Source: Struthio camelus (lineage: Eukaryota > Chordata > Aves > Struthioniformes > Struthionidae). From it: a DNA stretch of 64,000 bases. Made by a program: the position numbers and the translations under genes. Of this stretch, positions 1 through 17,400 are shown piece by piece (the stretch's first letter is position 1; every line of letters starts with the position of its first letter). Location: positions 29,571,068 to 29,635,067 of the forward strand of contig NC_090952.1 of NCBI RefSeq assembly GCF_040807025.1. The letters run 5' to 3'. Below the pieces are notes generated by a model. That model searched no databases. It was not told the DNA's origin and saw only the letters and a list, made by a program, of their open reading frames with translations.

Positions 1-3819
<3,819 letters not shown>

Positions 3820-6800
3820 AGAAGAACAGAAGACTGAGAACCACACATGTGACCAGTCCCAGTACCCTTCCAGTAGAACTGTAAATGTAGCCAGACTTTA
3901 TTAAGTGCAGACGCAAGTACAACCTACCCATTGTTTTCTATTTAATGTTATGTAAGCACAATGTTTCTGTTCTATCTTAAATTTCCTTCCAGTCCTTGAG
4001 ATTTGGTTTTAGGAAAAGAAATATTAATGGTGCTACAGTTCAACATTTCAAACATTCCATCTTTCGGAGTCCTAAAGAAAAAAGAATTCTACTATAAGTA
4101 TCCTAAATGCCAGACTATTCCTATAGGCCAAATGTAATGACTATAAATTCTTTTATGACCTCTTTTTTAAAACAGATGTTACTGAAAGATTATTCTAATT
4201 TTCTCCTAATAACAGGAGACTACTTGAACTGCAGAAAACAGCAGACTGTCTGCCTGTTTCACTAAAGAACAACTTATTTACCTGGCTAGTAATACTACAC
4301 AGGCTTGAGTATCAAGTAGAACTGTTTTTATAATGGACATGTTTATGAAAAAAAAGATTTAGATATACAGGAAATCAGTGCATTAAGGACACAAGTGATT
4401 TTTGATTTACTGGAGTTTGATCGTACTATTCCTTCAAATTTGGCTTAAAATTTGGAAGGTGTATCAAGTTGTAGGATGTGAATGAATTACTAAAAATGTC
4501 ATAAATTATGATGCGTTACCATCTTAACGTTGTATTATTTTCAGCAGTCAGAAGACTAACTGACTTAAGCGTAAGGCTCAAATGAACTGCATTAGTGGTC
4601 TTCCTAGGATCTATGGCCAACAAGCTCACTATGGTTCTCCAGGGATCACACATCAAATAACCCATACCTCTTTGCCTCTGTAGCTGCAACATCAGCCATT
4701 CTTCATGTCTTCTCTTCCTGGTTTCTACCACCAAAATCTCCCTGGGCAGACCTATCCTCCAGTGGATCACAGGGAACTTCAATAGCATGCACCAGGAGCA
4801 ATGTTAACTGAAAATGATACGTTTCATCAGAATAACCTTTTTTTGTCCTCGTCCCCCCATTCTCCTCCCACCCCCACCCCCCCTCCTCGCCCCGGGCAGG
4901 AAAACTTACTCGTTGTTTGTCTTTTTGTAAGTCATTTTCAAGCTAGTTTTATTTCAGCCCAAGCTAGTTTCTTGCTCTGCACACGGGCCAGAAGTACCCT
5001 GATTAGAGAATCCTTCAGACTACTCACTGTATCTATGTCCTCCCTTTGCTTCCTCTTATGCAACAACAGCTCCTCCAAAGGGGAAGATGGTGGTGACCCA
5101 ACTACAGAACTGGGGCTTAAAACTTACTGGTTTCCAATTCCAGTTATTGTCTGAACTGATGCTAAGTCTTAAATATTCTTTCCACTAACTTTAGGAGGCA
5201 GGGACTGCCTTGTCTAGACTTTTCCTCTCTTTTTAGCCTAATTCTTTCCTATTATGCTAGAGTGGTCCTATCAAGAATCTTGCTTGTTAAAAAGAAGAAC
5301 AGGGAAGCCCCAAATCTCTGATCAGAAGACTTTATCAAATACTGGTGACCATACAAATCCACATAAAAATATTTCGTTGGCCAAATCACATATATCACAA
5401 TGAATTTCCCAGCTCTGCCATAAAGTTCATGAGTATTTTATTGAAGATAGTCCTATAATTTACAGCCAATTCTGTTGGTACTGTTCCATTTTAATGTTTC
5501 ACAGCCAATCAAACATCTCTCAACAGCACAGACAGAACACGGACCATGCGCCCCTGAAAATATGTACAGAGCAGTTTCTGTTAGCTGCATTACTGGGATT
5601 CAGTCTCTGTGTTACAGAGAGGATAGCCTGAGACCACATGCTCTCTTCACCAGATGGCAGCAGTACTCTAACTCTGAATCCTTATGCGCATTTCCTAACG
5701 CAACTATTGGGTTCTACCTTTGAATATCAGAGTGGCCATACGATGTCTGTCCTGCTCAGAGCATTTCTTACTGGGCTTAGGGAAAATGTGCACAGTTAAG
5801 ATGACAGCATATAGGTTCCTCCTAATTGCAAGCATGAGAACAGAATACTTCTGATAATGGAGGTGAGTATTTTATTGCAGTGGGTGAATGCTCTGCAATG
5901 AAGCAGTGCGTAGAGAATGATAGATTTGTAGAAACTTGGATTTATAGTCTTGAAGGTCCTGAAATAGATGGGGCTAGTCCTAGCTGCTCTCATGTTGCTG
6001 CTACTTTCCCAGGTTGCTTATTTCTTGACGATCTCTAGACATCTAAACTGCAGCATGCCTGAGGATGGACCAGTCCGTCCATTTTGTATTTTTACTTTTT
6101 AAAAATAGTTTCTTGTGCCCTTGTGTTTAACAAGGTTTTGCCTTTTAAAAAAAGAAATTAACAGCACGTGTTTGTATCAATCACTGACTAGTATTTACAT
6201 ATCTGTTTTCATATCCTTCATGGAGTTGTGCCATATGAATTGTGTGTGTTGCTGAGAAACGGTCAAGCTATTTCAAGGAGACAAAGTCTGTATTATATTT
6301 AAAGGATCCTGGGTGGGGGAGGTATCTTTTTGAGAGAAGTGGTATTTCTCTTTTCTCTCACAGATTAATTAAGGAAGTTTACATGAATAGTTTTTCCACA
6401 TGACAGCCCTCAGCCCTTTTCTCCCAGTCATCTTTCTCAAGAGACTACAGAGATAATTATGAAATATTGATTTTTTTGTTCTTTTAGGCATATGAGGAAG
6501 CTGTCTGAAGTACAGCTCTTATCACAAAACTTCTGCATTTTTGATCCATGGAGAACCAACGGTCTTTCCCTTTGCACCTAAGGTTCTTTGAGGCTATTTA
6601 TTTCTTCACTAAGTTCAGTTTAACAGTCTTACTTGGGTTAAATTCTCTTAATAGTCACACAGAGACCCTTCTCATGTACCCTGAGAGGCTGTTCAAGCTC
6701 GAACAGCTTACAAGACTTTATATTACTAAAGTCTGGTGTAACTCTGGCTTTGTCATCCCCTTTGCAATCAGTACTCACGCAACAACAAAATCACTGGATC

Positions 6801-7233
6801 CTTTTGTTTTGGCTCCTCACTTGCCTAAAAGGACAGTCCTGTTTTTCCTGCAACTGAATGGCAAAGAATACACAAGCATCTCCCTCCTCCTCTTCCCTGA
6901 CCTCCCCCTCCCCCAGCACGTGGAAAGAGTGAGAACACTGTACTGGGCATAAAGGCTTTGCTATGGAAATATTCGTATCCAAGCTGGGGTAACTCAGTTG
7001 CTCAGACTTTAGTGCCAAGCACCCCATTAACCAAACAGAGAAAACACAAGCCAAATTCTAATACTTGCACTTAATGAGTTCAAATTTAGCTTTCTAGACA
7101 GCGCACTTGTGATTGACTGAACCTGCCAGTGGTTTCGAGTTGGAGAATTAGATCTACTTTTGAAAGAATAGCCATTGATGTGTTACTTTAAATACCAGAC
7201 TACTCAAGAAGTTAAGACTTTACCAGCATTTTA

Positions 7234-7239
7234 AATAAA
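7234..7239 (+). terminator. Candidate poly(A) signal AATAAA
   Basis: AATAAA lies in the presumed ZC4H2 3'UTR and is followed by T-rich sequence. It is the upstream of two candidate signals. Confidence 0.35.
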
Positions 7240-7406
7240 GAAAAGTGCTTTCCTTTATTTTACGGTTTTCTAATTCCAACCTCATGGCTTTTATTTTAGC
7301 ATTTAGGTATTTTAGCAACACCTTGAGTTTCACTGACTTCTGTGTTCTGAGTAGTTTACTCCTGTGCCTAGTGATATCTGTTTAACTTGTATGTACAGTC
7401 CTTTTT

Positions 7407-7412
7407 AATAAA
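7407..7412 (+). terminator. Candidate distal poly(A) signal AATAAA
   Basis: AATAAA is followed within 10-30 bases by T- and GT-rich sequence, a normal downstream element. This is the better candidate for the distal end of ZC4H2. Confidence 0.45.
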
Positions 7413-7430
7413 CATTTGTTTCATGTTAAG

Positions 7431-9444
7431 CTTTCTTCTTGAAGGATATTTTCACATCTGTTACTTGCTTATGTTACCGACAAGCAGCCATATCCTGAAA
7501 GGTAAAACTTAGCTCTTTAATTTTAGATTATGCAATTAGACACACTTCTGTTATATCTTTATAGCAACTTTACGGGGCTAAATATAGGGAAAGGCAAATC
7601 TGTTTTAATGAGCTTTGGAAAGTGGTAAGCAGAAAGGAAAAGAAGGTAGTAAGACCAGGGTTTACCTAGCCAAACTTCTCAGTCATATTTCTGGAACATA
7701 AATTACTGTGTGCTTAAATATCATGATTTCTGCATCTGCGAAAGAGTCACAGAAACAGTGTCTAACTCCCCAAATCAGGTATTTCTACAGTGAAACTCTT
7801 CCCTGCTACTGCTGGCTACTAACACCTGAATTGGACACTTCATGTGAATATAAACACCTAATTTGCCCTTGCAGGTGTCCAGCTGTGAAAAGTCAAATGG
7901 AATCAAAAAATAACAAGGAAATCATTTCCTGCAGTGCTACAACTTTACACGTCTGTGCTGCAGTTCAACCACTGGAAAGCTTCTACTGGAGTATTTATTT
8001 CACTTTGTGACTGATTTGCTGAGCTTCAGCTTGAACTAGTTTCCAGTCAGTACAAACTAATTCAAAATAAGGCACTCTTAAATTAATGCATTCCAAACTC
8101 AGCTTTAAAAAATAAGAGAACAAGTCTTCTTCAGATTGGTTTCAGTTTAAAGAAGTCATACCCAAAACTTACTTTCAGGTGCTATTTTACCAAGGGGCCA
8201 ACAAAAGGGCATATTCTGCACAGTTCCTCACTGCTGAGGACCTCCTGTTCTGTTTTGCTTTCTAAAAGAAGCAAGAGGCACGATTCCCTCTTTGCTTGAA
8301 AGCAGGGGATAGATGTCTTCCAGAGAGTCCAGCTTTGCCATTAAGAGATGGTATCTTCCAATAGTGCTTCCTGGAAGTTACTTCTCTCATTAAAGTGGTG
8401 CCAGAGGAGCTTATGGGAGCACTCCCTTACCCAGCTGTTATCAGGAAAGCTCGCAGATGACGTATGCTGTGAGCAAGGGAGGTAACCTGCTACATGGGAA
8501 CAAAAACAGCTCTGGCAAATAACCTATTGCGTTGGCACACCTGGATTCAGAGGAGAACATCTGTCCCGGACCTCAAAGGCCTCAGACCCTGAGCTTGCTT
8601 AAATATAAAGAGCATGACTAAGCATGTCTTGAAACACACAGAAGCCACAAAACCTAACCATTGCCCTAATCCTCCCTTGTACCATGACAGCCATCCCAAG
8701 ATAAAAGAAAAAAGTGACTTCTATTCATATTTACTACCATCTGAATTGTTCAAGCTTTGAAACATCCTGCACTAATCTCAGCTCATCCAACTGCTCTTTC
8801 CAGTTCCATAATCCTAACCCCAAATATAACTCTAACATAAGTCATAAAGCTAATGCACTCATACCTTCCTGAAAACTAACACTGAAATATCCCCCACAAC
8901 TGACATGAGCCTCCATTTTATTTTCTTGAACTTAGCGAGATCCTGTAGTAAAATGAGCTCCCAAACCCCTGATCTTCCTAACTCTAATATTAAAAAGTAC
9001 AGCATTAAGTTTTGCCTACTAATACATTTCAAGACAAAAGGTTAATAGCTGAAGCCTGCCCCAGCCTTAAACCCACTCCTTCAAGATTTTTACTGTACAA
9101 CAATGAATTGGGCTCCTCGGCCTCTATTCTCACTAAACTTAACTGTAAGTTCCCTCTCTTCCCAGGAGCCAGGAAGAGAATGAAAGATCAGTGATATTTA
9201 CTCATTTGTGATAATCTAAAGATCTTCAGTGTCTTCCAGCACCTAAGTTGTTCTACTTCAGTATTTCCCAATTCTTAACTTTAACCCCAAATCTGACCCT
9301 CAGCTCATCCTGAAAAAATGTATATCTGAGCTAGGGAATTGAGAGGAAGTTAAGTGAAGCACTGAAGCAAAGAGGTACATTAAAAGGTCAAAACAACCCC
9401 CAATTATCATGGCTACAGATTCTAACAGTATTTTTATTTTATTT
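7431..9444. other. Intergenic, no gene seen
   Basis: No coding or RNA gene is recognisable. Between about 8640 and 9310 the plus strand repeatedly shows CCTAACC, CTAATCC and TAACCCC words, which look like a strongly diverged telomere-like or minisatellite repeat. Confidence 0.4.
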
Positions 9445-10860
9445 CATAGAATCATGGAATGGTTGATGTCGGAAGGGACCTCTGCAGATTGTCTAGTCCA
9501 ACCGCCCTGCTCAAAGCGGACTCAGCTGGAGCTGGTTGCTCAGGACCTTGCCCAGTCTCCGGGAAACCTGTTCCAGTGTTCAGTCACCCTTACAGTAAAA
9601 AAGTTTTTTCTTATGTTTAAATGGAATTTCTTGTATTTCAGTTTGTGACCTCTTGTTCTTTCATGGAGTCTGGCTCTGTCTTCTGTACTCCCTGACACCA
9701 GGCATTTATACGCATCGGTAAGATTCCCTCTGAGCCTTCTCTTCTCCAGGCTAAACAGTCCCAGCTCTCTCAGCCTCTCCTCTCCTCCCGTCCTTTAGTC
9801 ATCCTTGTAGCCCTTTGCTAGACTTGCTCCAGTACATTCACGTCTCTCTTTTACTAGGGAGCCGAGAACTGGACACAGTAGTCCAGATGTGGTCTCACCA
9901 GTGCTGAGTATACGGGAAGGATCACCTCCCTCACCTGCTGAAGACATTCCTCCTAATGCAACTCAGGAGGCTGTTGGCCTCCTTTGCCACAGGGCACACT
10001 GCTGGATCATGTTCAACTTGCTTCCACCAGAACCCTCAGGTCCTTTTTTGCCAAACTGCTTTCCAGCCTGTCAGCCTCCAGCTGGTGTATAGGTGTATAG
10101 GATTATTCCTTCCCAGATGCAAGACTTTGCACTTCCCTTTGTTTTGCTTCATCAGATTCCTGTCTACCCATTTCTCTAGCCTGCTGAGGTCTCTTTAGGA
10201 TAGGTCTGATTGCAGCACACCTATCCGGTCTATCAACCACTCCTCCCAGTTTTGTATCATATGTAAACTTGCCAAAGGCACACTACCTTCTATTGTCTAG
10301 ATCATTAATGAAGATGTTAAATAGCACTGGACCCAGTACCAAGCCCTGGGGGACATGGCTGGTGACCAGCTTCCAGCTGGACTTTGTGCCACCAGTCACA
10401 ACCCTTTGAGCCCTGCAGTTCAGCTGCTTTCCAATCCACCTTATGGTCCACTGATCTAGCCCATACGTCATCATCTTATCTATTAGCACGTTATGGGAGA
10501 CAATGTCGAAAGCCTTACTAAAGCCAAGATAAACTGCATCCGCTACTCTCTCCTCATCCACCGAGCCAGTCGTCTCATCATAAAAGGCTATAGGGTTGGC
10601 CAGGCATGATTTTCACGTCATAAATCTATGCTCACTACTCCCAATCACCTTCTTACTCTTCGTATGTTTGGAAAGGGCTTCCAGGATTAATTGCCCCATC
10701 ACCTTCCCAGGGTTTGATGTGAGGCTGACTGGCCTGTAGTTCCCCAGAACCTCCTTTTCGCCCTTCTTGAAAACAGGAATTACATCTGATCTCTTCCAGT
10801 CCTCAGGAACCTCCTCCAATAACCATGACCGAGTAGTGACAGAATTGCCAAGACTGAAAT
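9445..10860 (-). mobile_element. CR1 non-LTR retrotransposon, 5'-truncated and decayed
   Basis: Read on the minus strand, two fragments of the CR1 ORF2 reverse transcriptase are visible. One around 10860-10613 has the DVIPVFKKG and NYRPVSLTS motifs. The other, around 10561-10283, has [30 protein letters not shown] and other RT core motifs. The 3' UTR follows, down to the CR1-type terminus at 9445 (ATTCCATGATTCTATG on the minus strand). Frameshifts and stops separate the fragments, and the FADD active-site region is not intact, so this is a dead copy. CR1 is the dominant interspersed repeat of birds, turtles and crocodilians. Confidence 0.93.
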
Positions 10861-12149
10861 AAAACAGTTCCCACTGAAAACCATTTTTAGACAGCTTGTT
10901 CTTGGTGCAGGCACGATGGAAAAAGGGAAAGGAGAACAAGGGAGCAGTGCTGTACTTTCTGATAAGAAAGCTGATAAGAAAACCATAGTAGAAGCACTAC
11001 TCAATATGAAGAAAGTCTCTTGTTCTTGTTAGCTTCACTCCTTTCCAGCTCTTAGCTTCAGTGCCCTTTGCGTTGTCAACAAACCAAGGCTAAATGCTGC
11101 TATTTTTCTTAACTAGCAGCTTCAGATCTTCTTTGCTCTTCCCTTTTTGCTATACAAGCACATGAGGTGTCCTGTATCAATCTTGCCTTGGTAAGTACAA
11201 TATCTGGCCTTTCTAAATGAGCTTTGCTCCCTCTAAGTTTTGTAGAAAATCTTGCTGCCATAGTCATTTTTCTTGCTCACTACGGTAACCACTTTTCTGT
11301 CTTTCTCCAGTCCCTTCAACAAAAATTGATCCTAAATATTGTCAGCCCACAAAACCAATGACAAACAAAAAAGCATTTAGTTGCTGTGGAAGCATTTTTT
11401 AGTGTGAGGTTCTGAAATATTTTGCTAACAGTTAACTACATCTCACAGCACTGTTTCAAAATTAGCTATGAGTTATGATTTTCATCGCACTGATGAGGCA
11501 GAAACAAAGGTAAATAAAGATCAAGTCACATCCCAGAATCACATGCTCAGGGTCCATGATTCGAAGGCTTTTAATTTTATCCACTAAAGCAAAGAAAGAG
11601 GAAGTATAAAGAGCTCAGGCAACCACTATTTGGAATTGGATTATATAGGAAGAAAGCCCGTGCAGAAAAACTCTTCACTGTATGAACAGAAGTATCCCGG
11701 GACATCAGTAGAAAGATGTAGAACATGGAGGTCATGTCAAGGCAGCTTTCCAAAACAAAGCATGAAAATGACTGTACCTGAGATGAAAGTACAATTCAAA
11801 ATTCATGCAAATTAGACAGATGGCGTAATATCCATCGCAGAACACACTATACACAACAGCAAATCTTATAAAAATGACTATAAATAAACCCTATTGATCA
11901 TATATTTATTACATACCAAATTACAGGGGAACTATAGTGCAGAAGAACAGCAATATAGTAGCTAAGAGCTGAAAGAGTCCTATTCTGATGAAGGAGGATC
12001 TGTATGTAGCCTTGTAGCCAAAATCACACTAAATGACATGAAAGTCTATTACATCTTCGCTAGTGTTAAAGGAGAAAGGTTTATCAGTCTTCCTGAGAAA
12101 TCCATGCCTGGTATTACCTATGCAAAAGAAAAGGAAAAACAAAAAAATG
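10861..12149. other. Intergenic; possible MIR-like relic at 11490-11590
   Basis: No gene is recognisable. At about 11490-11590 a GATGAGG box, an AAGTCACA box, GATTCGAA and a CCACTA box occur in the order seen in the 3' part of MIR/CORE SINEs. The match is weak and may be chance. Confidence 0.3.
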
Positions 12150-13080
12150 TGATCTTACTGGGACTTTCATAGTATGCAAGGTATTAGTACAGACTCTTAA
12201 GGAAAGAATAATTAAAGACGGAGGTAAATGGAAAACAGGATAAAATGAAAAATGAGCTTAACAAAAGTAAATTATCCCAGACTAACCCAATTCATTCTTT
12301 GATAAGAGACCTGATTGTCCAGACAAGGTAAATGCCGTGAATTCCATCTATCTTCATTTCAATAAAACACTTGAAACAGTATCATATGGGGAATTATGAC
12401 ATAAATTGGACAGATAGGACAAGAATTTCTGCTAAATGCTGTGGATCTATTAGCTGAAATGACTGAGGAGGAGAAAGACCTGAACAAACTACTTTATCTC
12501 AGAGGACTTTGAGACAGTTATATCGTGCAACGGTGAAAAAGACAAATGTGACCCCAGAGCATATCTGGCAAGATATTTTCAAGAGAAATAATGAAGTATT
12601 AATGCCATTGTTCAAGGTTCTGTAAGATATCATTTGCATAAAAGTGTACAACTCCAGTCATCCAAGTTCAAGATAGATGAATTTCAACTGGAACAGATTA
12701 ACAGAAGGGCTACTATGACCATAGGAATGGAGATCTTGTGTACGAAAGGAGACTAAAAGCCTGGATTGCTTTACTAACAAAATTGGAAGTTAAGACGTGA
12801 CTGCTCTCTCCAAACACACTAGTGGAATACGTATCAGCGAGAGAAAAGATGGACTTTATCTAAAGGACTATGTCGGTACAAGTACAGACATAAATTTTCA
12901 CTGAAAACTGGAATAATATTTCCACTTGTGAGAGGCCTTCTAATAGCACAAGGGATACAATATGTAACTCCTTTGAAATGATGCTCGACAAATTTATGAA
13001 AGAGATTACAGTATAGCATGCTTTATCCCTGAAATATAGTGGTTTGGATAAGATGACCACAGTGGCTTCTTCCAGCCTTG
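12150..13080 (+). mobile_element. Ancient CR1/L3-type retrotransposon relic
   Basis: This resembles the 3' part of old CR1-type elements on the plus strand. A decayed FSKAFDTVPHG-like stretch lies near 12355-12405. Then come the conserved ATCCAAGTTCAAGAT..GAACAGATTAACAG block (about 12660-12705), the AAGGAGACTAAAAGCCTGG block (about 12748), the GGACTATGTCGGTACAAG block (about 12866), and the terminal GGATAAGATGACCAC...TTCCAGCC signature at about 13048-13078. Many indels and stops show that it is much older than the copy at 9.4-10.9 kb. Confidence 0.7.
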
Positions 13081-14269
13081 TGCTCTTGTGCAGCTAATAC
13101 AGTTCTTTGCCATAGCTAAGATATTAGCTCAGCTTTCCTTTTACAAAGTAGATGCATTTCTTAAGCCACCACTTGAAAACATCCCAAATGTTTCCAAACT
13201 AATTTAGCTAGACTTTGCTGGCAACCCTTTCTGCCACTAATCTGATTTTTTTGATCTTGCGGGTTTTCCCTTAGGGCAGGTTTCATTATATTCTAGAATA
13301 CTTAATGGAAATTACTGTAGTTAAGACAGCAATGCAGTTAATGCAATTTGGGTTAGCAACTGAAACGTGAGGATTTTTAAAGATTTGATCTAAAATTTTC
13401 CACATTTATTGTCAGGCCAGTAAAATTCATTCAACTACTTCCAAGCCTGGAGTTTGTGTGCATTTTAACTGCGCGGAAGAAATGCTGCATGGGAAGAACC
13501 TCGCCCCTCTTGACTCTGAACTCCCTGAGGTCTTAAGAGTGACAGAATCCACTGCTGAAAGGAAAAGCCTGCTTTCTAAGTAAACGAGGTCTGTAAAACA
13601 AGCAATAGTTGCAGAAATTAAAACAGTAGTTTTGAATTTATGAACAAAATGCCCATTTTTTCTTTCTTTTATATGCAGAATAAGAACAGAGTCTGGTGTT
13701 CAAAGTGGGGAGGAAGAGATCTGAGAGAACTGGAGGAGATGGAGAAAAACTTGAGGAGAGAAAGCGAAGGATGTTGGAGGATAGTTTACAGGAACAAGTA
13801 GAGCATAAGCAACTAGCATAAGCAGAGAGCACAACATTTGCACCATGCTTATTTGTAGGCATTTACAGATAATTTCCTCACCATACAGACACCTCTAAAA
13901 GTGACTACAAGGACTGTAAAAAGTTTCAGTGAAATAGGATGAAAGGACTGCAAACAGTCATGTTTTTGTTTTTTTTTAAGAGAGAGACTGACCATTTCAG
14001 AAGAAAAAGAAGGGGAGAGAACTAGAAAGGTCATGGAAATTGTTAGTATCAAAGAATGACACATATGGGGGAGAAAAGGTGACAAGAAAGGGGACAGATG
14101 TATAAAGAAGAATCAGAGCTGAAGGAATCAAATGACCAGTCCCTACAGGGGAAACATTTACAGCGGCAACAGAGGCACAGAAGTTCAAACAGTGTGGCAC
14201 TGTCACTAGAGGAGATGGGGAGTCTGAGGTTTTGAAGGCTCCAGGGATTAGTAGTGTGATGGGTTGTAC
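13081..14269. other. Intergenic, nothing recognised
   Basis: AT-rich sequence with purine-rich stretches around 13680-13760 and 13980-14060. No coding, RNA or known repeat signature is seen. Confidence 0.4.
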
Positions 14270-14425
14270 TTGATTATGTTGCTACCCTATGATACAGACA
14301 AATAACATAAACCACGTTTTGCCGATGAAAAAATGGAAACTCAGGAGGAGTGATTTGAACAAGATCACACAGCAAAGGCAATGTCACTGCACAGACTGAG
14401 GCACAACTCTTTTGACTCCACCTCA
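14270..14425 (+). repeat. MIR-type SINE relic
   Basis: The order of conserved boxes matches the MIR core and 3' region: ACCCTATGA, then GATGAAAAAATGGAAACTCAG, then an AAGATCACACAGCAAAG box, then TTTTGACTCC. MIR relics occur across amniotes. Identification is by eye. Confidence 0.6.
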
Positions 14426-17400
14426 AGTTCTTCCCGGAAATTAATAATATTCTTGTAAATTTTGTGTGGAATTGCTACAAAAATCCAGACTGACGTGGAA
14501 GCAAAATGATATTTGACAACATTCAGGAAAATATAAATAATATTGAAATTCAGTGAACTGAAAATCACTTGTTTAAGCTCAAAGAAGGTGGTGATCAAAC
14601 ATTATTTTATTATACTCCAGTAAGAAAAAGCCCTACTCTAACAGCAGACTTTTTTCAAGCAAGCTCTCTCTCAGTTTGCTTGTTCTTTATCTTGCACTAG
14701 TTTCAGGTTGCCTTTGATAATTCCTCAGTATTACACATAGGATACTCATAACTGCTTGCTCGGATGTTGATTTTTTTTTAAATATACAATAATGTAGAAA
14801 CTTGCAAATCAAATTACTTTGATAAGATATTGTGCTGCTTCTTTCATTCTTCTTCATAATTTACTCCCTCTTAGCGGAAAATAACTTAAAGTCTTTCCTG
14901 CTCATGTACATGCTGGAGATTTTTGACTGACAAAGTGGAGAATACAAAGAAAAACATATCTAAAATCTATGTGACAAGACATCCAGAATAAAATAGTTCC
15001 TCATGAAAAATTTATCTTCTTTGGCTATCCCACATGCTTTATGAGACACCAAATGCAGATACTGGTGTCATCTCTTCTACAGCAAACTAACGGTAGGATT
15101 TATAGATGTGATGGTTACAGATAATTTTGTATTCATTAAATTCATTAAGAATTGTTACTGATTTGAAAAGGATTAGCTCTTGAACTGCAACGTTTAAGGG
15201 TGCCACAACACATGAAAGGGAATAAAGTCCTAAATATTACTAGCCAAACCGCATGGGTTTATGTAAAAAAGAAAAAAATCCTTTCCTTTGCAAAACAAAT
15301 CGTCTTAAAGCTCTCCTTTACAAGAAAGCTCTGTTTGGCACCTGATGCCAGTTTCCCAAGAGGGCTCATTTGTGAGTAAGACTTATCATCCGTACTTTAC
15401 TTTTTTATAAAATAATGCTCTGGAGGAAGAATCAGACATAAAACAGCAAAAGAAAAAACAGACTAAAATAACACCTTTTCTATATCCTTCTTTTTCTCTT
15501 GGAGGAATTAAGTAAGATTAAAAAAAAGTATTTTGATTTATGGCTGATAATATGAATGTGAAGGATTCTTTCAGCAACAGTTAAGAGAGAGAAAGCCTGC
15601 AAAGGGAGGCACAGAATTCAGCAGCAACTGCTTTTCAAAGAAAGGTACAATCAAACTTACTAGTGTTTGCTATGGCTGGGCAGGAGAGCACTTCACACAT
15701 TCTTTACTTTGGAAGCATGGGTCCACTTGTTATCATCTCAGACAAATAACGGACTTCTGTCCACTTTCACAACTAACCACACTGCAGTTTGTCTGCTCGA
15801 CGCTGTAACATACATCAGCAAGCAACAGAGCTGCTTGAAAAATTAATGTTAAATACTTGCAAAATTGTACTTCATTCTGTATTTAAATTTTGTCACAATC
15901 AATGATATCCATGAAACCCTTCCCTGAGATCCTGAAATCAGCATTTTTACCTATTATAAATCACCTCTGGAGGTCCCCTCCAGCTTGCAGCCATGCCAGA
16001 GGACTACTCTGGGTATCTGGTATTATTACAGGGTTAATCCACTGGATGTGTGTATCTTGTTTAGAACCAATGGAAATGCATGATCCAGTAATCAGTGGAG
16101 GTTCATTACAGTGGATTTATGCTAAGGATGACTGAACTAATGCAAATCCATAGCACTAAGCACACCATAAAATAGATCTTCATGACTGCCAGACATCTCT
16201 AGACTGTCTTCATTGTTTCTCACTATTTTCAGTGCAGCTATAACGTTCACCCCTTACATCTGGTGGGTGGAGGTGTTCTCTGGGAGCAGCATTTTTAGAA
16301 CAGTGATGTTATGCTGGGTCTAACCGGTAGCAGTGGAGATACAGCCACCAGTCCCGTCTGCCACACTCTACAGAAGCAGAGACACGACATGTCAGCTCCC
16401 CGGGGTATGTTTGGCCAACGGATCCTGTAGAGAACTGTACGTGTTTTGCTTAGGATATGCAGGAGGAAAGCACAGTGGCAAAAAGCACTTGTGGCATATT
16501 TCATGCCACATGCATATATGGGTCTGCAAAGAAAAAAAGTAGCTATTTCAAACCTTTGACTGCCAGAAAATAGTGTGAGGCCCGATGCTTACTTTGAAAG
16601 TTAATAGTTCTCAGATGCATCCCTGAAAAGTTAAAGTCTGGGCTCTGAAGTTAGAGCAGACATTTAGAGGATGGAGAAAAGAGCAGTGAGGGTCTGCCAT
16701 AGATTATTTGGGAGCTGTTCACGCCATAAGACCATTTTCTTTAATACCACATATAACTACCAAGTTCTAATTAAGCCCTAAGGGTTATCATCATTGCAGC
16801 TATAAGTTAATTAACTTGCAAAGTATGCAAACTTAGTTCTGTTAAAATCAAAGCCCATGAACAGCAGTCATGGATTTGCTGCAGTGGCAGTTAATATTTG
16901 CCTGAATGAGCAACTGCATGTAGAAATGCCTTATCAAAGCTGTCCTGGATCAGTTTAACTTCCGTGACTGATTGAAGTCTCTTTCAAAGAAGCACCACCA
17001 CACTGAAGATACTACTGCATTGCCCTGCAGCTTCACCTTAATCTTATTTCCCAGATAGTAGATTTTTTTGAGGTAGGAACCATCATACAAGATAACTACT
17101 AACTGTAGGTTGCGTAGACAGCAGTATGGATACGAGCATTGAGGAAAGAGGATCACTTTGAGGCCCAGACAAAACTATCCACGTACACATGCCCTTTCTG
17201 AACTAGCGTGCATGATGCTAACCCTCACTAAATCTGCCATGAAAATAAATAAGATATCTAAACAATCCCACTTCTATTTGAGATGGTATAATTTCTCTTT
17301 GTGGATAGGCAAATATTTGCACCTGTATTCTTAAAAGTGGCTGCAGAGTTCAGGTTTTTATCTTGGAGATTCACAACTATTTGGAAATAATGGGTTTTAT

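Larger units (their letters stand above)
3820..7430 (+). other. ZC4H2: Probable ZC4H2 3'UTR
   Basis: The sequence after the ZC4H2 stop is AT-rich, has no convincing coding potential, and runs uninterrupted to two consensus poly(A) signals. A C-rich patch lies at 4856-4895. The short open frames inside have no family resemblance. The extent is inferred from the poly(A) signals; earlier polyadenylation is possible. Confidence 0.5.
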